The notes: generated by a model from the letters alone, not told the origin. A stretch of 64,000 nucleotides of DNA from Stromatinia cepivora (GCA_014898415.1 RCTD01000006.1:496001-560000), one strand, 5' to 3'. Shown: positions 40,198-52,407, counted from the stretch's first letter. Translations and numbers: made by a program.

Positions 40198-42420
40198 TTA
40201 TGAATTCGATGCATCCTCTGGATGATGTGATCCTGAAGCCTCATTTACCGGGTACACAAGGGTACGCATCAGTGATTCGACCTCTTGCCTTCCACTCAAT
40301 TCTAGCGTCATCTGTGGAATGACCGGTGCTACAGCCCTATTCCAGCCGTCCAAAATCTGTTGCCGACTCCTTGTATCAGGGATTGTACTTTCAAGGAAGC
40401 CACGGAGATCCTCGATGACGAATTCCGGAACACATGAATCTGGAGTTGAATCTTCAGTATTAGCGGGAGGAGCAGCGGTCACAAAAGCATATTGGACTTT
40501 AGTGCATCCATCACGTCGTGGGCCGTAAAAATCATTTCCCACAATTAACACTAAAGTCCATTCACCGGGCATAATCTTTGAACATTTGTCCAATTTCGTG
40601 CGCCAGATACTTCTGGGGAGGGCACCAACTCTCAATGAATTCTCATTATCTTCGAATAAGGCATGGGGTATTGCTAGATGCTTTGCGATATATAGTGCTG
40701 GATGGTCCCCTGCGTTAATACTTAGATACCACTCCTGAGACATGAGATAATGAACGTATTGAGCAAGTCCAGCAATGAACGCAGATGGCGGGATATTCGT
40801 CTCTGTAAAGGGTATGCAGGCGTGATTCCGAGACCTAAAAGAAGGTGTGGTCACGCCATCGGTGAAGAAATAATCGATGCGAATGCCTGTGTCGCGCGGA
40901 AACGTAGTTGTATGGGGGCATGTCATCATAATCAATTGGCTCACGACTGGTTTCATATGACCACAAGATGGAGCTTCTCTTTCCTCGACTGTATCAACGT
41001 TCTGCCCACCCAATCCCACAAATGACAGCGCAAGAAGCTCTGTGTCATAAAGCTGAATCGTAGTTCCCCTTAATAACTCGATTTTCCTGCTCAAAGGAAT
41101 ATGCGGAGTGTTCAAGAGGTAAAGGAATTCGAGTCTAGGAAACTTGACGAGAATTTCCCTCAGAAATGCCTCGGTAATGTTGGGGTTTCCGGAGAAGCTC
41201 AAACAAACCACATCCGTTGGGTTGCTTGATCTTTCATTCAATACTTCTAATATTTTTTCGGTGGTTAGGTCGAAAGGTCCAAGGTCAATTGTAGATTCGT
41301 TCTTGAGTATAGTGCTCAAAAGTCGACGTGCAGAGGCAGAATTCGACACGATGGTAGGGTCAGCATATAGCTTTGATCTAGCAGCGGGATAGAAATCTGG
41401 GAGGAGTGATGCGCTTTCGATGATTTGAGGAAGCTCAGAGGATGAGCCTTCGATTGCCGCGTTCAAGACCTTGGCAAGAGAGGATGCTCGGAGGCTGGGG
41501 AAATCAGCCGTTCGAACGTCCGATTGCTCATTTTTCGAATGCTCCTCTTCTGTGGTGCAGATATTAGTCCAAAGTTTCAATTGATGTAAACAATAAAGTG
41601 TCATGGAATTAATCGAGCTATATTTACCCTCAAGAATCTTCTCAATACGGAGCCATTTAGTCTGTCCACCACGCAAAAGCGGGGTCCGCCATCCAGGGTC
41701 AGGCCATGCACTATACAAAGCTCGGCAATCAACCAACGGCACCGTTTCAAAGCTTTCAGTCAAGTATCTAAAATTCTTCTGCATTTTCGGGTCATCTTTT
41801 TTGTAGTATCCCCAAAGATATTGAGGCCCGGTGAGTGGAGTCATGTTTGGAGGTGGTATGATGCGACTCTCACCTTCCTCTGCGTCCGAATTTTCATCTT
41901 CATCTTCATCTTCATCAATGAAACTGAAATTGACAAAGCAATAGCGCACTTTTTCCAACTCTGTAATATCGAATATCGTAATTCCATCATTGTTGTCGCC
42001 TTCATCAAACGCGAGATTGAAAGGAAGATCATCCACATTATAATGATAATTATCCTTTACATTTAGCGCAGATCCGATCATCAAACATGTAAGAGTAAAT
42101 GGAAATGGAATCACGGCCGTAGAAGTTTTGCTGTAATCAGCATCTCGCGTCCAGTCTTCTTCGCTGAGACGAGTTGCATGGCGAAGTTCGTGCGATAGTG
42201 CGATCCTGTTGGCAGGCGATTGCAAGATTTGGCGGATATTAAGACAAATTTTGAGGGCAGTAGCACCAAAGAGCCATTCTAGGGGAGAGTTAGTATGAGA
42301 ATAGCCAGGTGTAATGTGGGGAAGGTAGAGGAAAGAGAACTCACGATGGTGTACTGCTGCCAACCCACGATACCGACCATTTATTTTGGCGATGATAAAG
42401 AGTTGGTGTCTCTGTCCCAT
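40198..42420 (-). CDS. LRR-like fungal protein, MGQRHQ family (copy A)
   Basis: Function unknown. Three exons by my reading: 42420-42345, 42278-41628 and 41549-40198, giving 692 residues. Both introns (66 and 78 nt) are multiples of three and stop-free, so the unspliced frame wrongly reads as 740 residues; splicing restores AAVHHQWLFGATALK. The N-terminus is MGQRHQLFIIAKINGRYRGL. Around residues 375-420 there is a leucine-rich-repeat-like unit: DVVCLSFSGNPNITEAFLREI, FPRLEFLYLLNTPHIPLSRK, then LLRGT. An acidic stretch with DEDEDEDE lies near residue 155. No signal peptide or membrane segment. It is paralogous to 45480-47702 by sequence and by the position of both introns. Confidence 0.8.
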   Translation of the reverse strand: MGQRHQLFIIAKINGRYRGLAAVHHREFSFLYLPHITPGYSHTNSPLEWLFGATALKICLNIRQILQSPANRIALSHELRHATRLSEEDWTRDADYSKTSTAVIPFPFTLTCLMIGSALNVKDNYHYNVDDLPFNLAFDEGDNNDGITIFDITELEKVRYCFVNFSFIDEDEDEDENSDAEEGESRIIPPPNMTPLTGPQYLWGYYKKDDPKMQKNFRYLTESFETVPLVDCRALYSAWPDPGWRTPLLRGGQTKWLRIEKILEGKYSSINSMTLYCLHQLKLWTNICTTEEEHSKNEQSDVRTADFPSLRASSLAKVLNAAIEGSSSELPQIIESASLLPDFYPAARSKLYADPTIVSNSASARRLLSTILKNESTIDLGPFDLTTEKILEVLNERSSNPTDVVCLSFSGNPNITEAFLREILVKFPRLEFLYLLNTPHIPLSRKIELLRGTTIQLYDTELLALSFVGLGGQNVDTVEEREAPSCGHMKPVVSQLIMMTCPHTTTFPRDTGIRIDYFFTDGVTTPSFRSRNHACIPFTETNIPPSAFIAGLAQYVHYLMSQEWYLSINAGDHPALYIAKHLAIPHALFEDNENSLRVGALPRSIWRTKLDKCSKIMPGEWTLVLIVGNDFYGPRRDGCTKVQYAFVTAAPPANTEDSTPDSCVPEFVIEDLRGFLESTIPDTRSRQQILDGWNRAVAPVIPQMTLELSGRQEVESLMRTLVYPVNEASGSHHPEDASNS

Positions 42421-43531
42421 CTTGGATGACTTTCTCTCTGTGTGTTCAGGTCAATTTCATTGAATCTGAGATCGCACGTAAGAGTACTTAAGTATTTCCC
42501 AGAATTGTATTGCGACAGGAAGGGTCGGTGGGTACGCGAAAGAGGGGGAAAACTTTCTTTATATGGTACTCGTAAAAAAGGCGATGATCTCGCGTTATTG
42601 CATGATTGGGGGATACGTAGACAGAATATGAATCTTTCAATGAAGTGAACCAACCAATAATACTGAGGTACATATGCAAAGTGCCTGCAAAACAGACGGA
42701 TGCCTAAAGCCATAGCCGAAAAAGGAAAGAACGACTTGCTCCTTGCTGCGGGGTATACGTATAACTTTTCATCCGTAGGACTCACAATTTAGTGAATCTA
42801 TTCTATTCTATTCTATGGGAAATTGCCATCCCGAAAACCACTTGGTTCGGAACTGCGCAAATATCCGGGAAACCCTTAGTAGAGTTACATGTAGCCGATA
42901 TTTGGGGGTTATACTTATACTTATACACCGTACACCGTAGAAGGTTTTCTTTATCACATAAGGCGCGTTTCTTCATTTTTATATCGTATAGGAGACTTTA
43001 TATCATATAGGAATTATATAGAAATTTATCTCGTATAGATCAATTATATGGTGGATATGTTATTCATGCATTATGTAAGCATTCACATGCAGTAACTTCC
43101 TTGGCGTTGATGGGTCTGAATTTCATAGAGATCTAGAAGTCTAATGAGCCCTCAGGTATCTGCCAAATTGCACTACAGAGAGTTAGGACAAAGATTGTAA
43201 GTTCAAGAGACAACGGCATTGCCATAAGAACAACACCATGATTACCCATTTCACGTATACATCCATGTTGGAACAATGCACAATATGGAACTCACCTCTT
43301 ATTCAACCTCAAAATACAATGGCAAAACATTCAAGCAACATGTTGTGAACAACTGCCATCTTAGACTATTAATACAGGCAATACCTCTCACACAATTATA
43401 TCTTCATCCACTCATCTCTGGAAAGCTAACACCCACACAAACACAAGCAATCTCCACTTCAATCACATCTTCAAAACACAGCAAATTCCATTCTCTCGAG
43501 AAGAAGCATTCCGCTGGTTAACAAGATCAAG
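42421..43531. other. Divergent spacer between LRR-like A and coiled-coil copy 2
   Basis: 1.1 kb carrying both promoters. AT-rich palindromic stretches such as TATATCATATAGGA occur at about 42985-43040. No gene seen. Confidence 0.5.
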
Positions 43532-44143
43532 ATGAGCGCATCAGATTCAGATTCAGATCGCCTTCTCCCATGCAATTGGCAGGAAATTCCGGCACCAACA
43601 ACCCGATCATCAGTACTTGGACCATGCTATTGGCAATCTGCACCGACAGACCCTCAATGCATGCCCGATTCCTTCATTGAATACGAATTGCAGTATTACT
43701 ACGAGCCGGACCCCCTCCCAAGGGATATTTACGAGGATCGAGATTGTCCCGAAACTGGTGCCCACCTAGACCGTTACGACAGTTTAGAAAAGACCTTCCT
43801 TTCTTTCTGCTGGGACGTGAGGAATGAATTAATGGAGGAACGCTATCAGTTGAAGAAAAAGCACGATGCTTTGAATCGGGACTACGCAGTTTTGCTCGAC
43901 CAAGTCATCGGGTCTCCCGCCGTCAAGATCTCCTCAGAACCTTGGAAACTCCTTAAATGTGATGCCGGTCGTTCCTTTGATCCTTGGGATAAATGCGTGT
44001 GCTGTAACTGCTTTCGGCAACTCGAAAATTCCTTCTTGGAAGCTGTCTGGGAAACGCGCAGTATAATGACTGATCTCGATTTCTTGCGCATCGAACACCA
44101 GGAATTGATTGAAAAAAGTATGCCTGGCTCAGGCACAACGTAG
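43532..44143 (+). CDS. Small coiled-coil protein with C-x11-C-x-C-x2-C cluster (copy 2)
   Basis: Unrecognised family, paralogue of the gene at 33465-34043. A single exon of 203 residues from MSASDSDSDRLLPCNWQEIP; the leader ATCAAG before ATG resembles the other copy's. Residues 1-80 are acidic with several Cys and Trp and are not similar to copy 1. Helix about 85-122 (ELMEERYQLKKKHDALNRD) should be coiled coil. Cluster: Cys143-x11-Cys155-x-Cys157-x2-Cys160, with shared residues R, DP-x-D and K/R before it and Phe after it (CVCCNCF here, CECDYCF there). The helix with EHQELIEK lies 28 residues after the last Cys, exactly as in copy 1. It faces the LRR-like copy B tail to tail. Confidence 0.75.
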   Translation: MSASDSDSDRLLPCNWQEIPAPTTRSSVLGPCYWQSAPTDPQCMPDSFIEYELQYYYEPDPLPRDIYEDRDCPETGAHLDRYDSLEKTFLSFCWDVRNELMEERYQLKKKHDALNRDYAVLLDQVIGSPAVKISSEPWKLLKCDAGRSFDPWDKCVCCNCFRQLENSFLEAVWETRSIMTDLDFLRIEHQELIEKSMPGSGTT

Positions 44144-45479
44144 CTCAGTCGTAGAGAACGTTCAAGAACCTGAAGGTTGGTCCTCACACGGTAATCTGGA
44201 GTTTCCTTTGTCAGTGTTTACAGTTTAAGGAATGAGTCAGTAGAATGGTTCCTTCTTTGCAACAACGTACTTGCTTCCTAACAAAAAAGAACAAAACACA
44301 TCGAAAAATATAGAATATTTCCTTTGTTAAAAAATATGCCCAATCCAATGTGCCTTGTGAGATAGAAACAGTAATGAAGAAAGAAATGTGAACAACAACT
44401 AATACATGAAAAATTAGAAGAGAGTCAGCAGCACACTCCTAGTAATGTAGTTCACTCTGACAAATGTGAAAATAATATTGTGCTATTCTGAAGGTATATG
44501 GTAGAAATATCATATCTGATGTTTGCGCTTCATATAAAATGGAAAGAACTTTTCAATACTGCCATTAGTGAAAGTACTGCAGCTGCTGCACCTTATTCTT
44601 TCTCGTATTCATTCTTGCGGTCATGCTTTCTTTGCTTTTTCATCCCTATAGATATGATATCTTCTGCTAGATGCACTGATATATATCCATATAATCTCCA
44701 ATGTTTGAAACCCCAGTCTCCTGAATGCGATCGATCATCAGAGATTTGATCCAGACCAATAGTCCAGTCAGAGTTTTCATCTTGGAGATGGTCCGATTTC
44801 TATGCAAGAGACATTTTGTTGGTGAGTAGTTCTTTTTGAGAGAAATGGAGAAGTATTGATCTAATTGAACTTAATGAAGGAGCAAGTGCTTCAATCCCTT
44901 AATATCACCGTTACACTGCCCTCTCACAAGTTACGCGATGCTTCACACCAGATTCACCAATAGCAAAGCCTTACCCTACATCTCATTCTCTCATAACAAC
45001 TAAAAGGGGCTATCTGGAAAGGAAGTGAATGCTATCAATGCAAAAGCGCAGACATAAAAGAAAACTCGCATCATGGAGATCTTTTTCCCACTATCTTTAA
45101 CAATATTGACCCCTATCTCAGCATGAACGCGTCTAATTCTTAATCTTATCATTATTCGTTATCATATGTGCTAATTAGCTATTTTATCTGTAGAAAGAAA
45201 TGACCTGAAGCTGTTGAGAACAAATCCGTCCCAGGCAATTCATGGCGAATGAATGTCCACTACCAATCAATGACCTGAAGTCTTTGCAAACACGCAATCT
45301 TTACCACCAACCCCCTAACAACCGTAATATTCAGTCCTCTCAAAATTAATACCAGTTTTAATGCCAGTTAGGTCCCACAAGTTGATACTAAACACCTTTT
45401 CATGATAGAGCATCCACCAGAAGTGACAACATCAGAAAATGATCCGTCCTGGGTTTTTCTCAGATACAACCCAGATCCG
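44144..45479. other. Convergent 3' spacer
   Basis: 1.3 kb between convergent genes, AT-rich. Openings at 44498-44749 and 45402-45743 show no family features (the latter is antisense to the LRR-like gene). Confidence 0.45.
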
Positions 45480-47702
45480 CTAACGCTCCTGCTCGAAAAC
45501 TTTAAGAATCGGTTTACCCTCTTCATCTCTAATCGCGAAACTAAGTTTGGCCTCCTTTGCCACTTCCTTTACTTCCGCCTTGCCACACATCTGCAAATCC
45601 AACGAGCTAGTGCATCGGTCCCAGTTATCTCGAGCTTCCTGCTTCATCGTCTCATTTCCCTCGCCTACATTAGCCATTTGAAGAAATTGGTCGATATCAG
45701 CCACAATCAATTTTGGTTCATTTCTCTCAGCGAAGGCCACTGAAGCTTTACGCTTCTGACCCGTGGTCGTGTCCTTGTCCGTGTATGCATCGTATGCTTC
45801 AGATCTAATGAATGCGTATCTTTGGTGGAACATATATTTGAGTGCTCCTGGCTGCGCCTTATACGGTTGAGAAACGACGATTAAGTTCCATTTACCATCA
45901 CACGTCGTTCTAGGTGCTTGGAGAGTGTAGCTAAATGGTTTCCATTCGGAATTCTCCGTGCCTTCGTCTTCTTTACTTGTTGACTTGAACTGAAACAGGG
46001 CATTGGATATCGGCGCAATTTTAATCTCGTCACCTTTTTCCAACATTGCCATAGATTTTGCCAGAATGCGTGTACTATGTGCCAAGTGTGTTCGATCTGT
46101 ACCAGGATAGGAGGTTACTCGAATGAAATTTGCAAGGCCATTAACCATCGACGGAAGGTTGAGATTTATCTCCTGGAGATTTAGGGCAAACAAGCCTTCG
46201 CATGCTACGGATGATGCCATACTGTCACGATGCAAATCCGATATATTATTTTTCGATGACAGGACGTAGATAACTTGAGTAACCAGAGAGAGGGGAGGTT
46301 TAACGCCATTGTAACCAAAGCTACCCTTGGCTGATTTGAATGGCATAGAATACAATTCTGAATCATGATACTCGGATACTTTGGTCCCCTGAAGAAGCTG
46401 CATCTTCCTAGCCAGTGGTATTCTTGGAGTATCAAGAAGATAGAGGGTTTGGAGGTTTGGAAATGCATTAAGAATCTTACTTAAGACAGTACCATCGATT
46501 AGTTTATTGCCGGAAAGATTTAACGATGTAACATGTCGCCCGTTCTCTGGAATCATTGCTCTCTCCAGTACAAGAAGAACGCGCTTTGAGGTTAGATCGT
46601 AAAAGGGGCTTAGGTCTATTTGAGACTTGTTTTCCAAAGCCTTAGCTAAAAGCATTCTTGAATTGGGAAATGTTGACCATCGAGGATTTGCGCTAGTTAT
46701 AGAGATTGTTACCGAAGAGAAGTTGGGCAGCACTGACACGCGGTCCAGAATTCGTGGGAAGTCCGCAGATCGTTCTAAGAGGCTGGTGTTGAAGAACTTT
46801 GTCATGGCTTGACTCCGCAGAGTAAGTGGTCCAGTAACTGTAACGGGGGGTTGATGTTGGTTCACTGTGAAGATCTTGTCAGTCGGATGCTAAACACGCA
46901 CAGCGTGCTGGCGTCAGATGAAAAGGAATATGCGCACCTTGAGCTTGGTTTGATAATAGATCATAAACTTCTCCAACGGGTATCATCCATTTTCCCTCAG
47001 GCCAAGCATTACTCAGTGTATAGACATCGATAACTCTGATATTATCAAGATATTCGTTATAATTTTGATAAGGTGTTACTCGCTGCGCCATCCCAAATCC
47101 TTGTCCGCAATGGTGCCCTCCAGCAAAGAAGACACTTGCCGATAGAGGCGTCATGCGCGGTGCATACAGCTGATCTAAGGAGTCCCATACAAACGATCCC
47201 ACATGGAAGAAGCAATAACCTATATCCCGGGGGTCTGTGATATCAAAAACAAGATAAGGTCGAGTATTATCCAGCTTATCATTAAATTCTCCCTTTAAAA
47301 AACTATTGTTCGCGGCATCATAGCCAATGGAAGGTATGAATGTAAATCCTGCGACGAGGCAGGTCTGGATGAAAGGGAAAGGAGTTTTGCTTTTATGAGC
47401 ACTTGCAAGAAATGCTCTAAATCGAAATCGTGTCGCAGATCGAAGTTCGTGCTCTATCTGGATTCTGTTACTCGATGATGAAAATATCTTGATTATATTT
47501 GCGCAAAGATTAAATATGGCATCGTGGATAGAGTCTAGATAAGTTTGTGATTCAGCAATTGATCTCCTGACCGGAAGTCGCTTTTGTAGATGAATACAGA
47601 GATTGATATTAATCAGAACTGGAGTTACTCACCATCGTGATTCTGAATCCAGGCCAGCTGAACATAGCCCAGATGGGAATTAGCGATTATCACTACATTC
47701 AT
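45480..47702 (-). CDS. LRR-like fungal protein (copy B), paralogue of 40198-42420
   Basis: Function unknown. Exons 47702-47633, 47534-46938 and 46864-45480 give 683 residues. The start MNVVIIANSHLGYVQLAWIQ replaces the MGQRHQ opening of copy A but keeps the following pattern and the first intron position (after NHD, aligned with HHQ). Exon 2 includes ELRSATRFRFRAFL, DITDPRDIGYCFFH and LSNAWPEGKW, aligned with RHATRLS, DITELEKVRYCFVN and YSAWPDPGW of copy A. Exon 3 has the LRR-like block HVTSLNLSGNKLIDGTVLSKI, FPNLQTLYLLDTPRIPLARK and LLQGT. Identity outside these blocks is low, so the duplication is old. The reading frame is intact throughout. Confidence 0.78.
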
Positions 47703-47898
47703 CTTGAACGTATGTTTAAATGCTGAGAAGATCTTCGAATTCTTTAATGTTGTTGTTGTTGTGGAGGTGGAGGTGGAGGTGGGGAGGAAGTAAGGTGCAA
47801 GCTAGGTATTAATAAATATACTCAAGCCTAGAAGTCCTGGGTGAATTGTCAGTAACCATCCTAATATTCCTGATTTCTAGAGTTTGTTTTTGTGCCTA

Positions 47899-47990
47899 GT
47901 CCAAATAATATGTCCGGAAGTTCAAAGAACCTTGGAAGGTTGATTTAGCCGAGGGGGTAACTGAACTAGCTGTTTAGACATTATTTGGAC
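47899..47990. repeat. Short inverted repeat (stem about 14 bp)
   Basis: GTCCAAATAATATGTC at 47899-47914 pairs with GACATTATTTGGAC at 47977-47990 apart from a 2-nt bulge, leaving a 62-nt loop. Confidence 0.85.
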
Positions 47991-49140
47991 AACAGAATAC
48001 GCCTTCACTGGAAAACCCAATTGTCTTCAGTGAGTGAAGACTAGCATTTGTCTAGATTCAACAATACAAGATAGGAAATCTTGAATAGAGATTCAGTATG
48101 CAGTGTAAAGTCTACTAAGGCATTATTAGGTGAAAATATACATCCAACTGAGTTCATGATATTAGAAGCTTTAGCTTACTGGATACAATATATAGAATGT
48201 AATGCTCATTAGATCCTATATATATCAAAAATTATCTAGCAGAACATACAAGATACCAACAAATGTCTACACAAGATCATTGTACTAGTGATACTTTACA
48301 AAATAGTTTTGTATAACATCTTTTATATATTTCAAGATTAGCATCAAGATTGTAAGTTATTTCCTAGCAAATTCAAAATATAATGTGTATCCTTTTGACA
48401 CAATTCCATAAGATTTAAGAAATGTCCAACCAAGTCTATGAAGCTACTAATACTTCATCTGGCTCTGACAAGTTAACAGTGAAACTAAGTCTCTTTTGAT
48501 AAGGCTAATAACTATCTGGATTCCACAAGATATAACATAGTATCCTAAGTATTTCCAATATATAAAGAGTACCACTCTCAGGAAACTCAAGTAGACAACA
48601 ACCAATATTTGCATCTTGTCAGCCATCAGTATTACTCCACAAGTTTATATCAACTATAGATTATGACAACCTATCTATTAATTGTAACTCGGAGATTCTT
48701 TCTCTAGATGGTTGTATTTCTTACCGAGAAAAAAAAAGAATAACTCCTTTAGAAAGAAAATGAATAGTCTAACTACAAGACAGAGCTAACAATGCAACAA
48801 CAAACTAAAGAAAGCTTTCAGTTCTTGATAAGATTTTAGTCTCTTTTATTCATTCAACTTGCTTCAAAAACATTATGACTCTATTTGACTGCCTAACATT
48901 TCATCTCATTTCTACTAAGAAAGATCTGTAGTTTAAGAACTCTCAAAGATAAAATGGAACTTCATTTATCAATAATGCAAGCTCTTTCATAACAATCAGT
49001 AACAAGAAATGATATGCATTATGAATTCAAACCTCCTTTTCTCTTCGACCAATTATTCTTATCATTTTAATTTAACTTTCAACCCGCAAAATCTTCAACC
49101 AACCCCCAAACCCTCAGTCATATTCCCCCTTCACAACATT

Positions 49141-49177
49141 AAGATCCAAGGTCCAAGATCCAAGGTCCAAGGTCCGA
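49141..49177 (+). repeat. 14-bp tandem repeat, about 2.6 copies
   Basis: AAGATCCAAGGTCC is repeated twice, followed by a partial third copy (AAGGTCCGAGG). Confidence 0.85.
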
Positions 49178-50223
49178 GGAAAATTTCAGCAATTCATGGG
49201 CTCCCCAAGTCCATAAATTCTTCCTAAAACTCTCGGTAGCAAACAATAACTATTCTACTATATAATGATGTGCAATGTGAAGTAGTACTCGCAGCCAATT
49301 ATGCTATTCTATATGCGGCCGAAAAAAAGAATACTTTCTTGATCATTATTCAGCAAAAGTAAATGTAACAGAAGTAATTTACTCTCGGGAGCGCTAATCA
49401 CTAAGCCAAAGGATATATTGAAAACAGGAAATGGTTTTATTGGAAAATATCTTCGGTGGGAGACGCGGGTGTATTATACATTTAGTTTTACCCCTTTCCC
49501 CTTCAGGGTCGGACTGCTGTTTAACTCCCGATTCGTCCGTACTCATAGGTTTAGCTACCGATCAATTTATCCGCGTTTGCCTGTATCGGAATCTTCGAAT
49601 ACCTATTGATATATATATCGGTATCTGGGACCGGTGCGGAAGATCCGAGCGATGGGATGGTTAACTTGGATATATGTACTCAGACTACCTCCACTAATGA
49701 TTACAAGATCTCCAGCTTTGGTTCAGGTGAAATGATGAAGATTTGTCTTTCAGAGTTACTGCCTGTCTCCTTATATGTACTATTCTTGCATCTAATCTAC
49801 GCATCTTTTTATTTTTCTGCGGAACTATACACCGTCAGCTACACCGCCAGAATACCGGCCTTGCGGTTCTCTCATGTTTCAATAAGGCATTATTAGATGA
49901 TGTTTAGAGTCAGGAGAAATAAAAGCAACAGTACACCCATTAGCAGAGCAACTTTGCTATGCACATTACATTGGAGGGTTTAATACTTTCCTCTTCTTTC
50001 TTTCAGTGATTGGACTGATGCTTTCCGTGTAAGATGAGAGGGAGTACGATGGGGAGGACATTGGCGACTAAACAATCGTATTCATTTATCTGCGTAAAAT
50101 ATACCTGCTAGATTACACAAAAGCCTCCATAAAGTGGGATAAATATGCATAATATACAACGAAAGACACCCACCCATATACCAACCACAAGCTAAACATA
50201 CACAAAATTTACATTTCATCCTC

Positions 50224-51854
50224 TTAAATATTCTTCCTCTTCTTAATCCCCACCATACACTCCAACGGTTTCCTCAAGAATCCCTCTCTAGTCTCCAAAA
50301 CATCCTGATACAAATCAAATTCATATCTCCTAAATGTCGTTGCCACAATAAGTGCCAACTCCATCTCCGCCACATTTCTCCCTACACAACTTCTTGGTCC
50401 ATAACTGAAGGGGATAAAAGCGTTCTTTTGTCTCTCGGTTAGATTATCCCATCGATCTGGTACGAAATCATCTGCATTACTACCCCAGATTTCTTTCGAG
50501 TGGTGGATTGTGTAGGCTGGGACTGAAAGGACTGTGTAACCTGGGAAGAAACGTCCGCAGACTTCTGCTCCTCCGGGAGGAACGATACGAGGGAGTCCAA
50601 GGGAGGAGGTAGAGTGAATGCGGAGAGTTTCTTGAATGACGTTATTCATGTATTTCAAATCCTTGACCATGTCGAAAGTGGGAACATCGACGCCTGCAGG
50701 GATTGCATCGTCTAATTCCTTTTGAAGCTTTTGAAGAACTCCTGGAGTCTTACAAATCCAGAAGAGAATTGCACAGGAAGTATTGGATGTAGTGTCCGAA
50801 CCAGCGATAAGTTGGGTAAGAGCTTCTGCAGTTAATTCTTGGCGACCGAGTTTAGCACCTGTTTCATCCTTTCCTTCCATAAGTCTGGCCAAAAGGTCAA
50901 CGCGACCATCTTCCTTTTCACGATCGAGACGTTCGCTCACTCGAGCAACAGCAATTCCAGCTAAGTTTTCTACCGCAGCGAGACCTTGACTGAAGAAAGA
51001 ATCTGGGAAGTATTTGGCGTATGGTTTAAGTTGTGGTAAGCAACCAAGTGTGCCAGAAACTTCACCACGGCGATTGAGAACTTCAACAGCTGGTGCGTAA
51101 GTGATCGGTGCATCGGGTGTCTTTCTGATTTCCGTGATATCTTTTCCCTTCTCGAGCATGCCGAATGGAGCTCCAAATGCAAGGTCACCAATGATGTCAA
51201 AAGCGAGATAATTGAACCACTGCAAAATTGATTCATTAATACCGATGAGAAAGCTCATTCTGAAGAATTAAACTTACGTGAAGGCAATCAATTTTGGCAA
51301 ATTGGCCATGAGCATTGTCGGACATTGTATCCCATCGATTCACAAACAGATCCAGATTTCCATGCATGTATTGTTCAAATTGGCCAATACTCTTGGTAGA
51401 GAAGGTGTGCGAAATAGTTTTGCGCTTCCTTGTGTGTTCGACACGATCTCGAGTATTGAACAGACCTCTCTGAATCGAGACGAAAGCATCGTAGTAATCT
51501 CTGCGAAGAAGCAAATTAGCCATTGAAAACCTCTCGAACCAAGTGGAAGACCTACGACTTCAAAAATCCATTGCCATGACCATAAACGCCCTGAATGGCA
51601 GCATCATCTGCGATACTGACATGATCTGGTTGAATCCTAACCATTTTTCCATATTTGGCATGAGCATCATGAACACTCAGATATCGATACCCCAAACGAG
51701 CTTGTAACAGCAGCCATAACCTTGTGAATTTCGCAGCGAAAGGTCCTGGAATGTCTCTAATAGCTGTGTTGGATGTGAAATATGGTACGACAAAGTAGAG
51801 TACCAATGCGATTGGAATCGCATAAGGCGTAAGGAGGAAATCCACCACGGCCAT
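50224..51854 (-). CDS. Cytochrome P450, CYP53 (benzoate 4-monooxygenase) type
   Basis: CYP53 enzymes hydroxylate benzoate at the para position in the ER, feeding the 4-hydroxybenzoate/protocatechuate route and detoxifying plant phenolics. Exons 51854-51556, 51500-51278 and 51219-50224 give 505 residues. N-terminal membrane anchor about 7-27 (LLTPYAIPIALVLYFVVPYF). CYP53 signatures: IADDAAIQGVYGHGNGFLKS, VSIQRGLFNTRDR, HTRKRKTISHTFSTKSIGQF. I-helix AGSDTTSN, ExxR in ETLRIHSTSSLGLPR, and heme loop FIPFSYGPRSCVGRN with Cys452. Closely resembles, from memory, Aspergillus niger BphA over its whole length, so the subfamily call is firm; substrate is by homology. No gene-cluster partners (reductase, protocatechuate genes) lie next to it. 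Confidence 0.95.
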
Positions 51855-52402
51855 TGTGTGTTAGAACTGGGGCTAAAGTACCGGGTCTTCAGCCGGATGT
51901 GCTGCAGGGTCTCGATGCAAGATGATGAACACTGGCGAATGATGAAATTGATACAGTAGTTTTAAGGGTATCACCACACTCAAAATATCTTTAATTCACA
52001 CGTCGGGTGGGATATAAGGATAACTTCAACTCAAAATATACGGCGACATCGAGCTCAATTATAGGTAATTTACCCCGTAAAGTCTTCAAAAGTGCCGACT
52101 ATAAATCCGCTGACACCCCGCAATTTTCATTCTGGGACATCTGCAAACCCGTGCTCGGGTCCACGGGTCCACGCTAAATAAGACAAATCGACTCATTCCA
52201 CCAATAATGAAGAGCATCATAGTAATCTCCGGCGAACTCTCGGAATCTCTATACTTATTTCTCTTCGAGTGGATGTTCAAAACTGGTATTAACGATGAGG
52301 TTATCCTCTTCAACTCCCTTTATTCGAAGCCGAAGTGATTGGCCATTGCATGGCATCCTCATGCAGAACTTCTTTTGCTGAAGTTTTGGAAGTTGGAGCT
52401 TA
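51855..52402. other. P450 promoter region up to the LTR element
   Basis: Upstream region of the CYP53 gene. A 75-codon minus opening (52086-52313) has no features. The LTR element's left target duplication begins at 52403. Confidence 0.5.
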
Positions 52403-52407
52403 CATTG

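Larger units (their letters stand above)
47703..50223. other. Intergenic, 2.5 kb, AT-rich, no gene recognised
   Basis: Contains a GGTGGAGGT-type microsatellite just upstream of LRR-like B (about 47760-47785), an inverted repeat (47899-47990) and a small tandem repeat (49141-49177). From about 48050 to 48960 all frames are broken by stops; it may be an old, mutated mobile element, but I could not identify a transposase, integrase or reverse transcriptase. 49430-49900 has overlapping short openings without features. Confidence 0.4.

Noticed and set aside
48050..48960. Possible Ty1/copia-type remnant
   Set aside because: Frames were read on both strands, but no integrase, reverse transcriptase or RNase H motif could be identified; left as unassigned AT-rich sequence.
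51236..51258. Met start of the long P450 ORF within 51220-51277
   Set aside because: This ATG lies in an intron (donor GTAAGT at 51277, acceptor before 51219); the true protein enters from exon 2 at CLH|WFNYL.
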